Shown: piece by piece, positions 1 through 6,532 of the stretch
How positions within the stretch are numbered: the stretch's first letter is position 1
Layout: every line of letters begins with the position of its first letter
Source of the DNA: Cellvibrionaceae bacterium
GTDB lineage: Bacteria; Pseudomonadota; Gammaproteobacteria; Pseudomonadales; Cellvibrionaceae
Assembly (NCBI GenBank): GCA_027012915.1
Contig: JALUYN010000366.1
Span: 1-12,116, forward strand
DNA length: 12,116 nucleotides
Direction of reading: 5' to 3'
The notes under the pieces: generated by a model
What the model was told of the DNA's origin: nothing
Database searches by the model: none
The model's input: only the letters and a program-made list of their open reading frames with translations
Translations under genes and position numbers: made by a program

Positions 1-217
1 CGCCACTCGTTGTTGCTCGTCGCTCGTTTAGAACCACTAAACTCACTTCTCGCGCCTAGATTGGCGCGATTTGAGACGCAACAGAAGCATCAGAATTAGT
101 GTTAACAGGCCCTAGTCTGCTGCTTTTTTACGTCTGGTAACAGAAGCGACAGCGCAGGTAGCTCAGCTGTAGTAGAATGCCGCGCGAATCAAACGAGAAC
201 ATAGGTGGAGCAAGACA
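1..217 (+). other. Leader/intergenic region before the purine cluster, with two tandem stem-loops
   Basis: No complete gene is seen here. Two perfect hairpins lie side by side. The first has arms GTTTAG (26-31) and CTAAAC (37-42) with a 5-nt loop. The second has arms TCGCGCC (50-56) and GGCGCGA (63-69) with a 6-nt loop. Neither is followed by a proper T-run, so intrinsic termination is uncertain. Frame 1 is open from the window edge to a TAG at 97-99 (32 codons), so the tail of an upstream + strand gene is possible, but its sequence matches no family I recognise. The Shine-Dalgarno of the next gene, AGGTGGAG at 203-210, is strong and 7 nt from the ATG. I found no convincing sigma-70 promoter and no recognisable purine riboswitch core. 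Confidence 0.4.
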
Positions 218-1567
218 ATGGCGAAATCCGCGAGCCCGGAGCCCGAAAGCAGTAGCGGCAAGCTGGCACACGCGCCCTGGCTGGAGCGTTGCTTCGCGAT
301 CCAGGAGCGCGGCAGTAGCGTCAAGACCGAAGTCATTGCCGGCCTGACCACTTTTCTCACCATGGCCTACATCATTTTCCTCAACCCCAATATTCTCGGG
401 GCGGCGGGCATGGACCACGGCGCGGTATTCGTGGCCACTTGTCTGGCAGCGGCCATGGGCTGCCTGATTATGGGGGTCTACGCCAACTATCCCATCGCCC
501 TGGCACCGGGGATGGGGCTCAATGCCTTCTTCAGTTTTGTGGTGGTGGGCGAGCTGGGCTACAGCTGGCAGGTGGCGTTGGGAGCGGTCTTTGTCTCCGG
601 TGTGGTCTTTTTTCTATTAAGTGTTTTCAGAATTCGTGAGTGGATCATCAACAGCATCCCCATGACCTTGCGCCAGTCGCTGGCGGCCGGGGTGGGTTTG
701 TTTCTGGCCATTATTGCTCTCAAAACGGCGGGTATTGTGGTGGACAGTCAGGCGACCCTCGTTACCCTGGGTGATTTGACCGAACCGGCACCGATTCTCA
801 CTGCTCTGGGCTTTTTCCTGATTGTGGCTCTGGCCTATCGCCAGGTTACCGGCGCGGTGATGTTGGGTATTCTGGCAATTACTCTGATCAGTCTGTTGCT
901 GGGGCTGGTGGAATTCAAGGGTGTGATCTCGGCACCGCCGAGCATGGCGCCGACGTTTATGCAGTTGGATATCGCCGGTGCATTGGAAGTGGGAATGATC
1001 AGTGTGATCTTCGCGTTTCTGTTTGTGGACCTGTTCGACACCGCTGGCACCCTGATGGGGGTTGCGGACCGCGCCAAGTTGCTCGACAAAGACGGCAACC
1101 TGCCGCAGATGGGCAAGGCACTGATGGCGGACAGCTCCGCTAGTATGTTTGGTTCTCTGATCGGCTCGTCCACTACTACCAGCTTTATTGAAAGCAGCGC
1201 CGGGGTTGCCGCCGGTGGTCGCACCGGACTTACGGCGGTTGTTTGTGCCGGGCTGTTTTTGGTGTGTATCTTTTTGTCGCCTCTGGCGGGCATGGTGCCC
1301 GGCTATGCTACCGCAGGTGCACTGCTGTATGTGGCGGTACTGATGACGTCGGGTTTGTCCGCAATCGATTGGGACGACATTACCGAATCGGCGCCGGCGA
1401 TTATTGCCGCGGTTATGATGCCGCTGTCGTTTTCCATCGCTAACGGCATTGCTTTGGGTTTTATCAGCTACGCTGTTATTAAGGTGCTCAGTGGTCGCTA
1501 CCGCGAAGTCACTCTGAGTGTCTACGTACTGGCTGCGGTGTTTGTGGCCAAGTTTGTGTTCCTTTGA
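218..1567 (+). CDS. NCS2-family purine permease, AzgA type (guanine/hypoxanthine/adenine uptake)
   Basis: Inner-membrane purine-base transporter, probably a proton symporter as in the characterised AzgA-branch permeases GhxP/GhxQ, AdeP/AdeQ and PbuG. The 449-residue length is normal for the family. The protein is a near-continuous series of hydrophobic helices after a hydrophilic N-terminus of about 35 residues. Family motifs are visible: the early segment GLTTFLTMAYIIFLNP (42-57), APGMGLNAFF (96-105), the DTAGTL motif of the substrate/proton site (274-279, with D274), and the stretch 317-339 with STTTSFIES followed by GGRTGLT (E325). The ATG at 218 has an excellent Shine-Dalgarno (AGGTGGAG, 203-210). 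guaD begins 42 nt after the stop on the same strand, so the two are probably co-transcribed. That supports guanine or hypoxanthine as substrate, although adenine cannot be excluded from sequence alone. Confidence 0.93.
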   Translation: MAKSASPEPESSSGKLAHAPWLERCFAIQERGSSVKTEVIAGLTTFLTMAYIIFLNPNILGAAGMDHGAVFVATCLAAAMGCLIMGVYANYPIALAPGMGLNAFFSFVVVGELGYSWQVALGAVFVSGVVFFLLSVFRIREWIINSIPMTLRQSLAAGVGLFLAIIALKTAGIVVDSQATLVTLGDLTEPAPILTALGFFLIVALAYRQVTGAVMLGILAITLISLLLGLVEFKGVISAPPSMAPTFMQLDIAGALEVGMISVIFAFLFVDLFDTAGTLMGVADRAKLLDKDGNLPQMGKALMADSSASMFGSLIGSSTTTSFIESSAGVAAGGRTGLTAVVCAGLFLVCIFLSPLAGMVPGYATAGALLYVAVLMTSGLSAIDWDDITESAPAIIAAVMMPLSFSIANGIALGFISYAVIKVLSGRYREVTLSVYVLAAVFVAKFVFL

Positions 1568-1609
1568 TTCTGAATTCAGGATTTTGTTGATAGCGGAGTT
1601 GCAAACCAA

Positions 1610-2926
1610 GTGGTGAAGTCGTCAGCGGCTGCAGGGCAGCTTCAGGCCTTTCGCGGCGAGATATTGCACTTTCTCGATGATCCCGCTGTAGCTGGTGACC
1701 AGGCTTGGCAGTACTGGGCCGATGGCCTGTTGCTGGTAGAAGATGGTCACATTGCCGCTGCCGGTGATGCCGCCGAGTTACTCCCCAACCTATCCGAAGA
1801 TGTGCCGCTGACCCACTACCGTGATGCTCTGATAGTGCCCGGCTTTGTCGATACCCATGTGCACTTCCCTCAGGTAGAAATGATTGCCTCCGGTGGCGAA
1901 CAGCTGCTGGATTGGCTGCAACAGTATGCGTTTCCCGCCGAAGAAAAATTTGCTGATGTCAGGCACGCCGAACGCATGGCGGAGTTTTTCCTCACGCAGT
2001 TACTGCGTAGCGGTACCACCACGGCTATGGTGTTTGGCTCGGTACACCCACAATCGGTAGAGGCGTTTTTCACTGAGGCCGAGCGCAGAAATCTGCGCAT
2101 GATCTGCGGCAAGGTGTTGATGGATCGACACGTGCCCGAAAGCCTGCGCGATACCGCGGAGTCCGGTTGCCAGCAAAGCCGCGCACTGATCGAACGCTGG
2201 CACGGACGCGGTCGTTTGCAGTACGCGGTGACGCCGCGCTTTGCCGCCTCTTGCAGCGATGCCCAATTGCAAAGTGCCGGCCGCTTGCTGCGCGAGTTCC
2301 CCGATGTCTATATGCAGACGCATCTGTCGGAAAGCGAACACGAAGTGGTTTGGGTGCAGGAGCTGTTTCCCGATTCCGATCACTACCTTCACGTCTACGA
2401 GCAGTATGGTCTGCTGGGTAAGCGCAGCGTCTTTGCTCACGGTATTCATTTGTGCGACAGTGAGTGCCAGCGTTTGGCGGACACGCAATCGTCGGTGGCT
2501 TTCTGTCCTTCGTCTAATCTGTTTCTTGGTAGTGGTCTTTTTGATTTACCCCAAGCGCAGCGTTTTGGTTTTGAAGTGGGGTTGGGGACCGACGTCGGTG
2601 CCGGCACCAGTTTGTCGCTACTGCAAACCATGAGCGACGCCTATAAAGTGCAGCAACTTCGGGGTGACCAGCTAGTCGCGGAAAAATCTTTTTACATGGC
2701 CACCTTGGGTGGCGCTCGTGCACTGGATTTGGATGCACAAATTGGCAACTTTCAGGTTGGAAAAGAGGCAGATTTTATCGTTCTCGATTATAATGCTACA
2801 CCATTGTTACAGTTGCGAATGCAGCAGTGTCGCGACATTCGAGAGCGACTGTTTGTATTCAGTATTCTTGGGGATGATCGCGCCGTAGCTGCCACCCATA
2901 TTTTGGGGCAACTATTCACCGATTAA
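1610..2926 (+). CDS. guaD: Guanine deaminase
   Basis: Zinc-dependent amidohydrolase that converts guanine to xanthine and ammonia in the cytosol, the first step of guanine breakdown or its diversion to xanthine salvage. At 438 residues it has the usual GuaD length. The metal-binding HxH is in PGFVDTHVHF (H83, H85). Further ligand and catalytic motifs follow: THLSE (H238, with E241 as expected proton shuttle), FAHGIH (H277/H280) and GLGTDVGAGTS (D328). The stretch SSNLFLGSG (301-309) and the C-terminal KEADFIVLD (385-393) are typical of the family. The start is GTG. Two GTG codons are adjacent (1610 and 1613), and GGAG at 1595-1598 lies 11 nt upstream of the first. No ATG alternative preserves the N-terminal strand region. 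It follows the purine permease by 42 nt and precedes a phosphoribosyltransferase, a consistent purine-salvage context. Confidence 0.95.
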   Translation: MVKSSAAAGQLQAFRGEILHFLDDPAVAGDQAWQYWADGLLLVEDGHIAAAGDAAELLPNLSEDVPLTHYRDALIVPGFVDTHVHFPQVEMIASGGEQLLDWLQQYAFPAEEKFADVRHAERMAEFFLTQLLRSGTTTAMVFGSVHPQSVEAFFTEAERRNLRMICGKVLMDRHVPESLRDTAESGCQQSRALIERWHGRGRLQYAVTPRFAASCSDAQLQSAGRLLREFPDVYMQTHLSESEHEVVWVQELFPDSDHYLHVYEQYGLLGKRSVFAHGIHLCDSECQRLADTQSSVAFCPSSNLFLGSGLFDLPQAQRFGFEVGLGTDVGAGTSLSLLQTMSDAYKVQQLRGDQLVAEKSFYMATLGGARALDLDAQIGNFQVGKEADFIVLDYNATPLLQLRMQQCRDIRERLFVFSILGDDRAVAATHILGQLFTD

Positions 2927-2931
2927 CAATC

Positions 2932-2960
2932 AAACCGGTTTTTGTTTTTTAAACCTGTTT
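2932..2960. promoter_or_regulatory. Two tandem palindromic sites, possible LacI-type operators
   Basis: AAACCGGTTT (2932-2941) is a perfect 10-bp palindrome. AAACCTGTTT (2951-2960) is the same sequence with one change, repeated 19 bp downstream in the same register. The AAACCGGTTT core with a central CG resembles operators of LacI-family repressors, for example the PtxS site in Pseudomonas. The pair sits just after the guaD stop and about 150 nt before the phosphoribosyltransferase start, so it might control a promoter in this gap. This is pattern resemblance only, and no LacI-type regulator is in the window. Confidence 0.3.
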
Positions 2961-2965
2961 TGGCC

Positions 2966-3085
2966 CCTGACAGGGAATTCCCGGCAGGCGATTTCGCGGT
3001 TCCTCGGGCAGTTAAAGTTAAATAAAAGTTAGATACCGAACTACTCGGTGCCCATTGCACGGATTTCTGTGCGATGCATTTTTTT
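2966..3085 (+). promoter_or_regulatory. Structured leader upstream of the phosphoribosyltransferase gene, possible attenuator
   Basis: Three hairpins can be drawn in this untranslated stretch. The first spans 2966-2988: CCTG pairs with CAGG and GGG with CCC around an AATT loop, with one bulge and one mismatch. The second has arms ACCGA (3035-3039) and TCGGT (3045-3049). The third has arms TTGCAC (3055-3060) and GTGCGA (3069-3074), with one G-T wobble and an 8-nt loop. A run of seven T (3079-3085) begins 4 nt after the third hairpin, giving a weak terminator-like arrangement ahead of the ribosome binding site at 3099. It matches no riboswitch class I can recall. Attenuation is an inference. 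Confidence 0.3.
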
Positions 3086-3098
3086 GTGTGTTTTTATC

Positions 3099-3104
3099 GC
3101 GGAG
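3099..3104 (+). promoter_or_regulatory. Ribosome binding site that decides the TTG start of the phosphoribosyltransferase
   Basis: GCGGAG lies 6 nt before the TTG codon at 3111, and guaD has the same hexamer (1593-1598) upstream of its start. The in-frame GTG at 3048 has no comparable site and would add 21 residues unlike the family N-terminus, and its first codons would lie over the hairpin region. This favours TTG at 3111. Confidence 0.7.
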
Positions 3105-3110
3105 TTTATT

Positions 3111-3677
3111 TTGGAAAAGGTGTATATCAGTTCCCAGACGTTGCTGGAGGATTCTTTCAAACTGGCGTTGCAGGTCTACGAAAGCGGTTATCGCCCCAAC
3201 TACATTGTCGGTGTTTGGCGTGGTGGAGCCCCTGTCGGTATCGCGGTTCAGGAGCTGTTGGACGTAATGGGGGTGGAGTCCGATCACATAGCCATTCGCA
3301 CCTCTTCCTACACGGGGATCGGCGAGCGCAGTCGTCATGTGAAGGTGCACGGCCTGACTTATTTGATCAAGCGCCTGGAGTCTGAAGACTCGCTGTTGAT
3401 TGTCGACGATGTCTACGATTCCGGTTTGAGTATTCAACAAACCGTGTTGGATCTGAAAGATGCCTGTAAAAAGAACGCGCCCGAGATTCGTATCGCGACT
3501 CCGTATTTCAAACCCAAAAACAATCAGACCGATAAAACACCGGACTACTACATCCACGAAACCAATGAGTGGTTGGTATTTCCGCACGAGTTGCATGGCC
3601 TAACCCCCGATGAAATTCGCGAGCACAAACCTGAGCTGGCAGAAATTGTCGACAAGCTGGTCAAGTTAAAAAAATAG
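3111..3677 (+). CDS. Purine phosphoribosyltransferase (hypoxanthine/xanthine-type, PRT family)
   Basis: Cytosolic type I phosphoribosyltransferase, expected to join a free purine base to PRPP and give the nucleoside monophosphate. With the TTG start it is 188 residues: MEKVYISSQTLLEDSFKLA at the N-terminus, GVWRGGAPVG (34-43) as the early PRPP/pyrophosphate loop, RTSSYTG (63-69) as the likely flexible loop, and LLIVDDVYDSG (95-105) as the PRPP-binding signature with its two adjacent aspartates. The C-terminal WLVFPHE (154-160) resembles the base-stacking region of bacterial xanthine/hypoxanthine enzymes. It belongs to the small proteins often annotated as hypoxanthine or predicted phosphoribosyltransferases (COG2236-like) rather than the classical Hpt family, so the exact base (xanthine, hypoxanthine or guanine) is open. 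Since GuaD upstream makes xanthine, xanthine is an attractive substrate. A longer reading from GTG 3048 is less likely. The receptor gene starts 58 nt after the stop. Confidence 0.85.
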   Translation: MEKVYISSQTLLEDSFKLALQVYESGYRPNYIVGVWRGGAPVGIAVQELLDVMGVESDHIAIRTSSYTGIGERSRHVKVHGLTYLIKRLESEDSLLIVDDVYDSGLSIQQTVLDLKDACKKNAPEIRIATPYFKPKNNQTDKTPDYYIHETNEWLVFPHELHGLTPDEIREHKPELAEIVDKLVKLKK

Positions 3678-3735
3678 CAGGCACTAGACCTGAAAAAAGA
3701 GACAGAATTTCAATCTTAGAGCAGAAGGACACCCC

Positions 3736-5961
3736 ATGAATTTCAACCCTAATGGCAGAACCCTGTTGAGCGCGGCAGTGGCTTCGTTGATTGCTGGTAA
3801 TGCCAGCGCCGCCGACTACCAACTGGAAGAAGTTCTGGTAATGGCAGAAAAGCGCAGTGAAAGCCTGCAGGATATTTCCCAGGCCGTGACCGCATTGACT
3901 GGCGACGATCTGGATAACAAAAACATCAATTCCTTTGTGGATCTGAGTGGCGTAGCACCCGGCGTCACCATCACCAAAAACGAAGGTTTTAAAACCGTAA
4001 TCGCAATTCGCGGTATTGGTAACGAAGCCAACCAAAACGCTGTAGCCAACCCCTCCGTATCTTTCCATATGGATGGCATCTACGTGGCTTCGCCCTTTGC
4101 GTTGCAGGCTGATTTTATCGACGTAGATCGCATCGAAGCTCTGCGTGGACCTCAAGGCACTTTGTTCGGTCAGAACTCCACTGGCGGCGCCATCAACGTT
4201 ATTACCAAAGCGCCTACTTTCGATGAGGTTTACGGCAAGGCGGATGTTACTGTAGGCAGCTACAATCAGCGCAAAGTGCGTGCGTCCATCAATGTGCCCA
4301 TTTCCGACAGCGTTGCCATGCGCACCTCAATCACCAACTACGAGCGCGATGGTTTTTCTGAAAACATTCTCACCGGTCAGGACCTGGATCAGGCCGACAA
4401 CTTCAGTGCCCGCACTGACTGGTTGTTCGAACTGAGTGATACCTCAAGCCTGCGCATCTTCGGACAGTACTTTAAAGAAGATTCAAACGGTGCTGCCATT
4501 AAGGGTATCTACGATCCGACACATAGTGATCGCAAGTTGGCCCAGGATACCGAAGGTCGCTATGAACTGGAGTCACAAGTATACGGCGCCATTCTTGAAA
4601 CTGATCTGGAATTCGCCACGCTGAAGACTCTGGCCAGCTGGCAGAAAGACGATATCTATATTCGACGTGATAACGATCGGCATTCTTACGCGCTTAATCC
4701 GGCGGTAACAGTCAGTGAGTACGACCCGGAAATCAGCTCCCCAAAAACCAAAACCTTCGAGCTGAACCTTATTTCCAATGAGCCGCTGTTTGGTAATCTG
4801 GACTGGATCGTCGGTGCCTTTTATCTGGATACCGAGATTAAAGGTCTGATTCGCGAGGGGCTTGATCGCAATGGCAATGGTGTTCTCGACGGCTACCCAG
4901 CCAGTTTCCCGGCCGTGTTCGGCGGTGACGTTGGCTTTGTCACCGATTCACTGAATAACCGTGAGTCCCTGTCCATTTACGGTCAAACGACCTATCACTT
5001 CTCGGACGAAACTCGATTTATTACCGGTGCCCGTTATACCCACGATGAAGTGGACAGTGAAGTGCGCAACTTCTTTGTCACCACGCCGGACATTATTAAA
5101 ACCTCAACGGAAGAAGTTACCGGTCGTATTGCCGTTGAACACGATATTGCCGAAGACGCCATGGTATACGCATCCTGGACTCGCGGTTTTAAACCCGGTG
5201 GCAGCAACCTGACCTACGGTGACGATACCGATGGTACTCCAGCGCTGGCCAGTCCTGCGTACGCCGACGAGCGTATTACCGCTTACGAACTGGGCCTTAA
5301 AGCTGAATTCCTCGATGGCCGTGTACGCACCAACCTGGCGGCGTTCTTGTACGACTACAAAAACATGCAGTTCCAGGCGACCGATCCCGAGCCTTTCCAG
5401 GGCGGTGTTGGCAATATTCCCGAATCAGAAGTTAAAGGTGTAGAACTGGAAGTACTGGCGCTGCTGGCGGAAGCCTGGACGCTGGATATGAAAGTATCTG
5501 CGCTGGATACCGAAATTACCTCTTCGTTCGAAGCGCTGGATAACGTGCCCGCTGCCGCGAGTTTCGACCAGACTGTTCGCTACGCACTGCGCCAGGATGT
5601 TAAAGGCAACGAGTTGGCGAAGGCTCCGAATCTGACTGCGGATATCAGCCTGCGTTACGAAACCGTTTGGGATTCTGGTACTGAATTCAGCGGTACCGTG
5701 CAGTACACCTACCGCGGTGGTTTCAGTCAGCGTATCTTCGACAACCCGGACGTGGATCATGTAGATTCCTACGAAGTTGTGAACCTGGTGGCATCCTTTG
5801 ACCTGCCCGGTGAAACTTGGGGTTTTGATCTGATGGCCCTGAATCTGTTCGACGAAGAAGGCGTTAACTCGCGCATGACCGACGTCTTCGGCGTAGCTGC
5901 CACGGGCGAACAGTTGATTGCTCCGCGACAGTATATGGCGAAGGTTCGCTATCAGTTCTAA
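3736..5961 (+). CDS. TonB-dependent outer-membrane receptor, possibly for purine bases or nucleosides
   Basis: Gated beta-barrel that imports a scarce substrate across the outer membrane using TonB-ExbB-ExbD energy. At 741 residues it has an ordinary length. A signal peptide occupies about 1-25 (cleavage near NASA/AD), followed by a TonB-box-like EEVLVMAEKR (31-40), the plug domain (about 45-160, with IRGIGNEANQNAV at 91-103 and RGPQGTLFGQNSTGGAINV at 137-155), then a long barrel rich in alternating aromatic strands. It ends in VRYQF, with the terminal phenylalanine needed for barrel assembly. The ATG has a good Shine-Dalgarno, AGAAGGA at 3723-3729, spaced 6 nt. It is the last gene before a strong terminator and follows three purine-salvage genes on the same strand, so a purine-related ligand is inferred. 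The sequence itself does not name the ligand, and no siderophore-specific motif or Fur box was seen before it. Confidence 0.92.
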   Translation: MNFNPNGRTLLSAAVASLIAGNASAADYQLEEVLVMAEKRSESLQDISQAVTALTGDDLDNKNINSFVDLSGVAPGVTITKNEGFKTVIAIRGIGNEANQNAVANPSVSFHMDGIYVASPFALQADFIDVDRIEALRGPQGTLFGQNSTGGAINVITKAPTFDEVYGKADVTVGSYNQRKVRASINVPISDSVAMRTSITNYERDGFSENILTGQDLDQADNFSARTDWLFELSDTSSLRIFGQYFKEDSNGAAIKGIYDPTHSDRKLAQDTEGRYELESQVYGAILETDLEFATLKTLASWQKDDIYIRRDNDRHSYALNPAVTVSEYDPEISSPKTKTFELNLISNEPLFGNLDWIVGAFYLDTEIKGLIREGLDRNGNGVLDGYPASFPAVFGGDVGFVTDSLNNRESLSIYGQTTYHFSDETRFITGARYTHDEVDSEVRNFFVTTPDIIKTSTEEVTGRIAVEHDIAEDAMVYASWTRGFKPGGSNLTYGDDTDGTPALASPAYADERITAYELGLKAEFLDGRVRTNLAAFLYDYKNMQFQATDPEPFQGGVGNIPESEVKGVELEVLALLAEAWTLDMKVSALDTEITSSFEALDNVPAAASFDQTVRYALRQDVKGNELAKAPNLTADISLRYETVWDSGTEFSGTVQYTYRGGFSQRIFDNPDVDHVDSYEVVNLVASFDLPGETWGFDLMALNLFDEEGVNSRMTDVFGVAATGEQLIAPRQYMAKVRYQF

Positions 5962-6030
5962 GCGTTTGGCTTGTGAGGAAACAAAAATGGGGCCGAGTGA
6001 GAGTGTGTAAAAACATCTCAAGGTGAGCCA

Positions 6031-6064
6031 AAATACCCGCATCAATCGATGCGGGTATTTTTTT
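6031..6064 (+). terminator. Strong intrinsic terminator closing the purine/receptor block
   Basis: A perfect 13-bp stem has left arm 6031-6043 (AAATACCCGCATC), 4-nt loop 6044-6047 and right arm 6048-6060. The T-run continues to 6064, seven T in all. It lies about 70 nt after the receptor stop. Confidence 0.95.
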
Positions 6065-6143
6065 ATGCGCCATAAGCAAGGGATATTTCGAGAGCAGCAC
6101 ACGCTTTTTCCCGAAAGCCTTGATCAATACGCTTCTGGCGCAT
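6065..6143. repeat. 79-nt imperfect long inverted repeat (structured RNA or hairpin element)
   Basis: The ends are complementary: ATGCGCCA (6065-6072) pairs with TGGCGCAT (6136-6143). After one mismatch AAGC (6074-6077) pairs with GCTT (6131-6134), then AAGG (6078-6081) with CCTT (6118-6121), and TTTCG (6086-6090) with CGAAA (6112-6116). This gives about 21 paired bases per side with bulges around an apical loop at 6091-6111. It starts directly after the terminator T-run and ends 66 nt before the next gene. It contains no ORF of note and no T-run at its 3' side. It could be a small non-coding RNA, an mRNA-stabilising 5' structure of the next operon, or a small palindromic mobile repeat. I do not recognise the family. 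Confidence 0.55.
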
Positions 6144-6209
6144 TTGTCATCATTTTGTAGCTTTTAACCCCTAAACTCCTTCCCCTGTTTATTTTCCGGG
6201 GTATCGAAA

Positions 6210-6476
6210 ATGGCTGTTGCCAAACGGTGGAGTGTGATGTGTTGCGTTTGGGGAGCTCTTTTCTCCGGAATTGTTTCAGCGAGCGAATCGCTGGAAGTCA
6301 TGGCGCAGAATATCGTTGCCGACTACAAGGCCGTGCGCAGTGAGTGCGCGCGTTTGCCGAAAGGGCCGCAAAAGCAGGCCTGCTATTATCGTCTACGTAT
6401 CAAGCAGTGGGATTATCAAGAGGCAAAAGCCATCCTTAAGCTTCGCCAGCAACGCGATCTGGTTGCCAGCAATTGA
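6210..6476 (+). CDS. Small exported protein of unknown function
   Basis: The 88-residue protein has a clear N-terminal signal peptide: basic K5-R6, a hydrophobic core at about 9-22 and a VSA/SE cleavage site after residue 24. The mature part is about 64 residues, highly charged and probably helical, with exactly two cysteines (C46 and C58) that could form one disulfide in the periplasm. The C-terminal half (EAKAILKLRQQRDL) looks amphipathic. The ATG at 6210 keeps the basic n-region. An alternative ATG at 6237 with GGAG nearby would remove it and is less likely. I recognise no domain. It lies 56 nt upstream of the CBS-GGDEF gene on the same strand with no terminator between, so the two may be co-expressed, but no functional link is shown. 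Confidence 0.7.
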   Translation: MAVAKRWSVMCCVWGALFSGIVSASESLEVMAQNIVADYKAVRSECARLPKGPQKQACYYRLRIKQWDYQEAKAILKLRQQRDLVASN

Positions 6477-6532
6477 GCTTGAATGGGTCCCTCATTGCCT
6501 GATCTGGACGGACGGTTTTTGTTCAGAGGTTT

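Noticed and set aside
155..186. tRNA-like D-arm sequence (GGTAGCTCAGC followed by GTAGTAGA)
   Set aside because: It resembles the 5' third of a tRNA, but no anticodon arm, T-arm (GGTTCGAATCC-like) or acceptor pairing follows before the permease start.
617..1609. 330-codon open frame antisense to the purine permease
   Set aside because: Composition is rich in His, Gln, Arg and Asn with no domain. It is an antisense shadow of a strongly supported membrane protein gene.
1567..1609. Terminator between permease and guaD (CTGAATTCAG palindrome)
   Set aside because: Only three pairs can form around a 4-nt loop and there is no T-run. The gap is better read as intra-operon.
2930..2945. PurR operator (E. 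coli type)
   Set aside because: The palindrome has CCGG at its centre. The PurR consensus needs CAAACGTTTG-like half-sites with one fewer central pair, so the match fails.
5425..6102. 225-codon minus-strand frame over the receptor 3' end and terminator
   Set aside because: It crosses the strong + strand terminator and overlaps conserved receptor barrel codons. No recognisable protein features.
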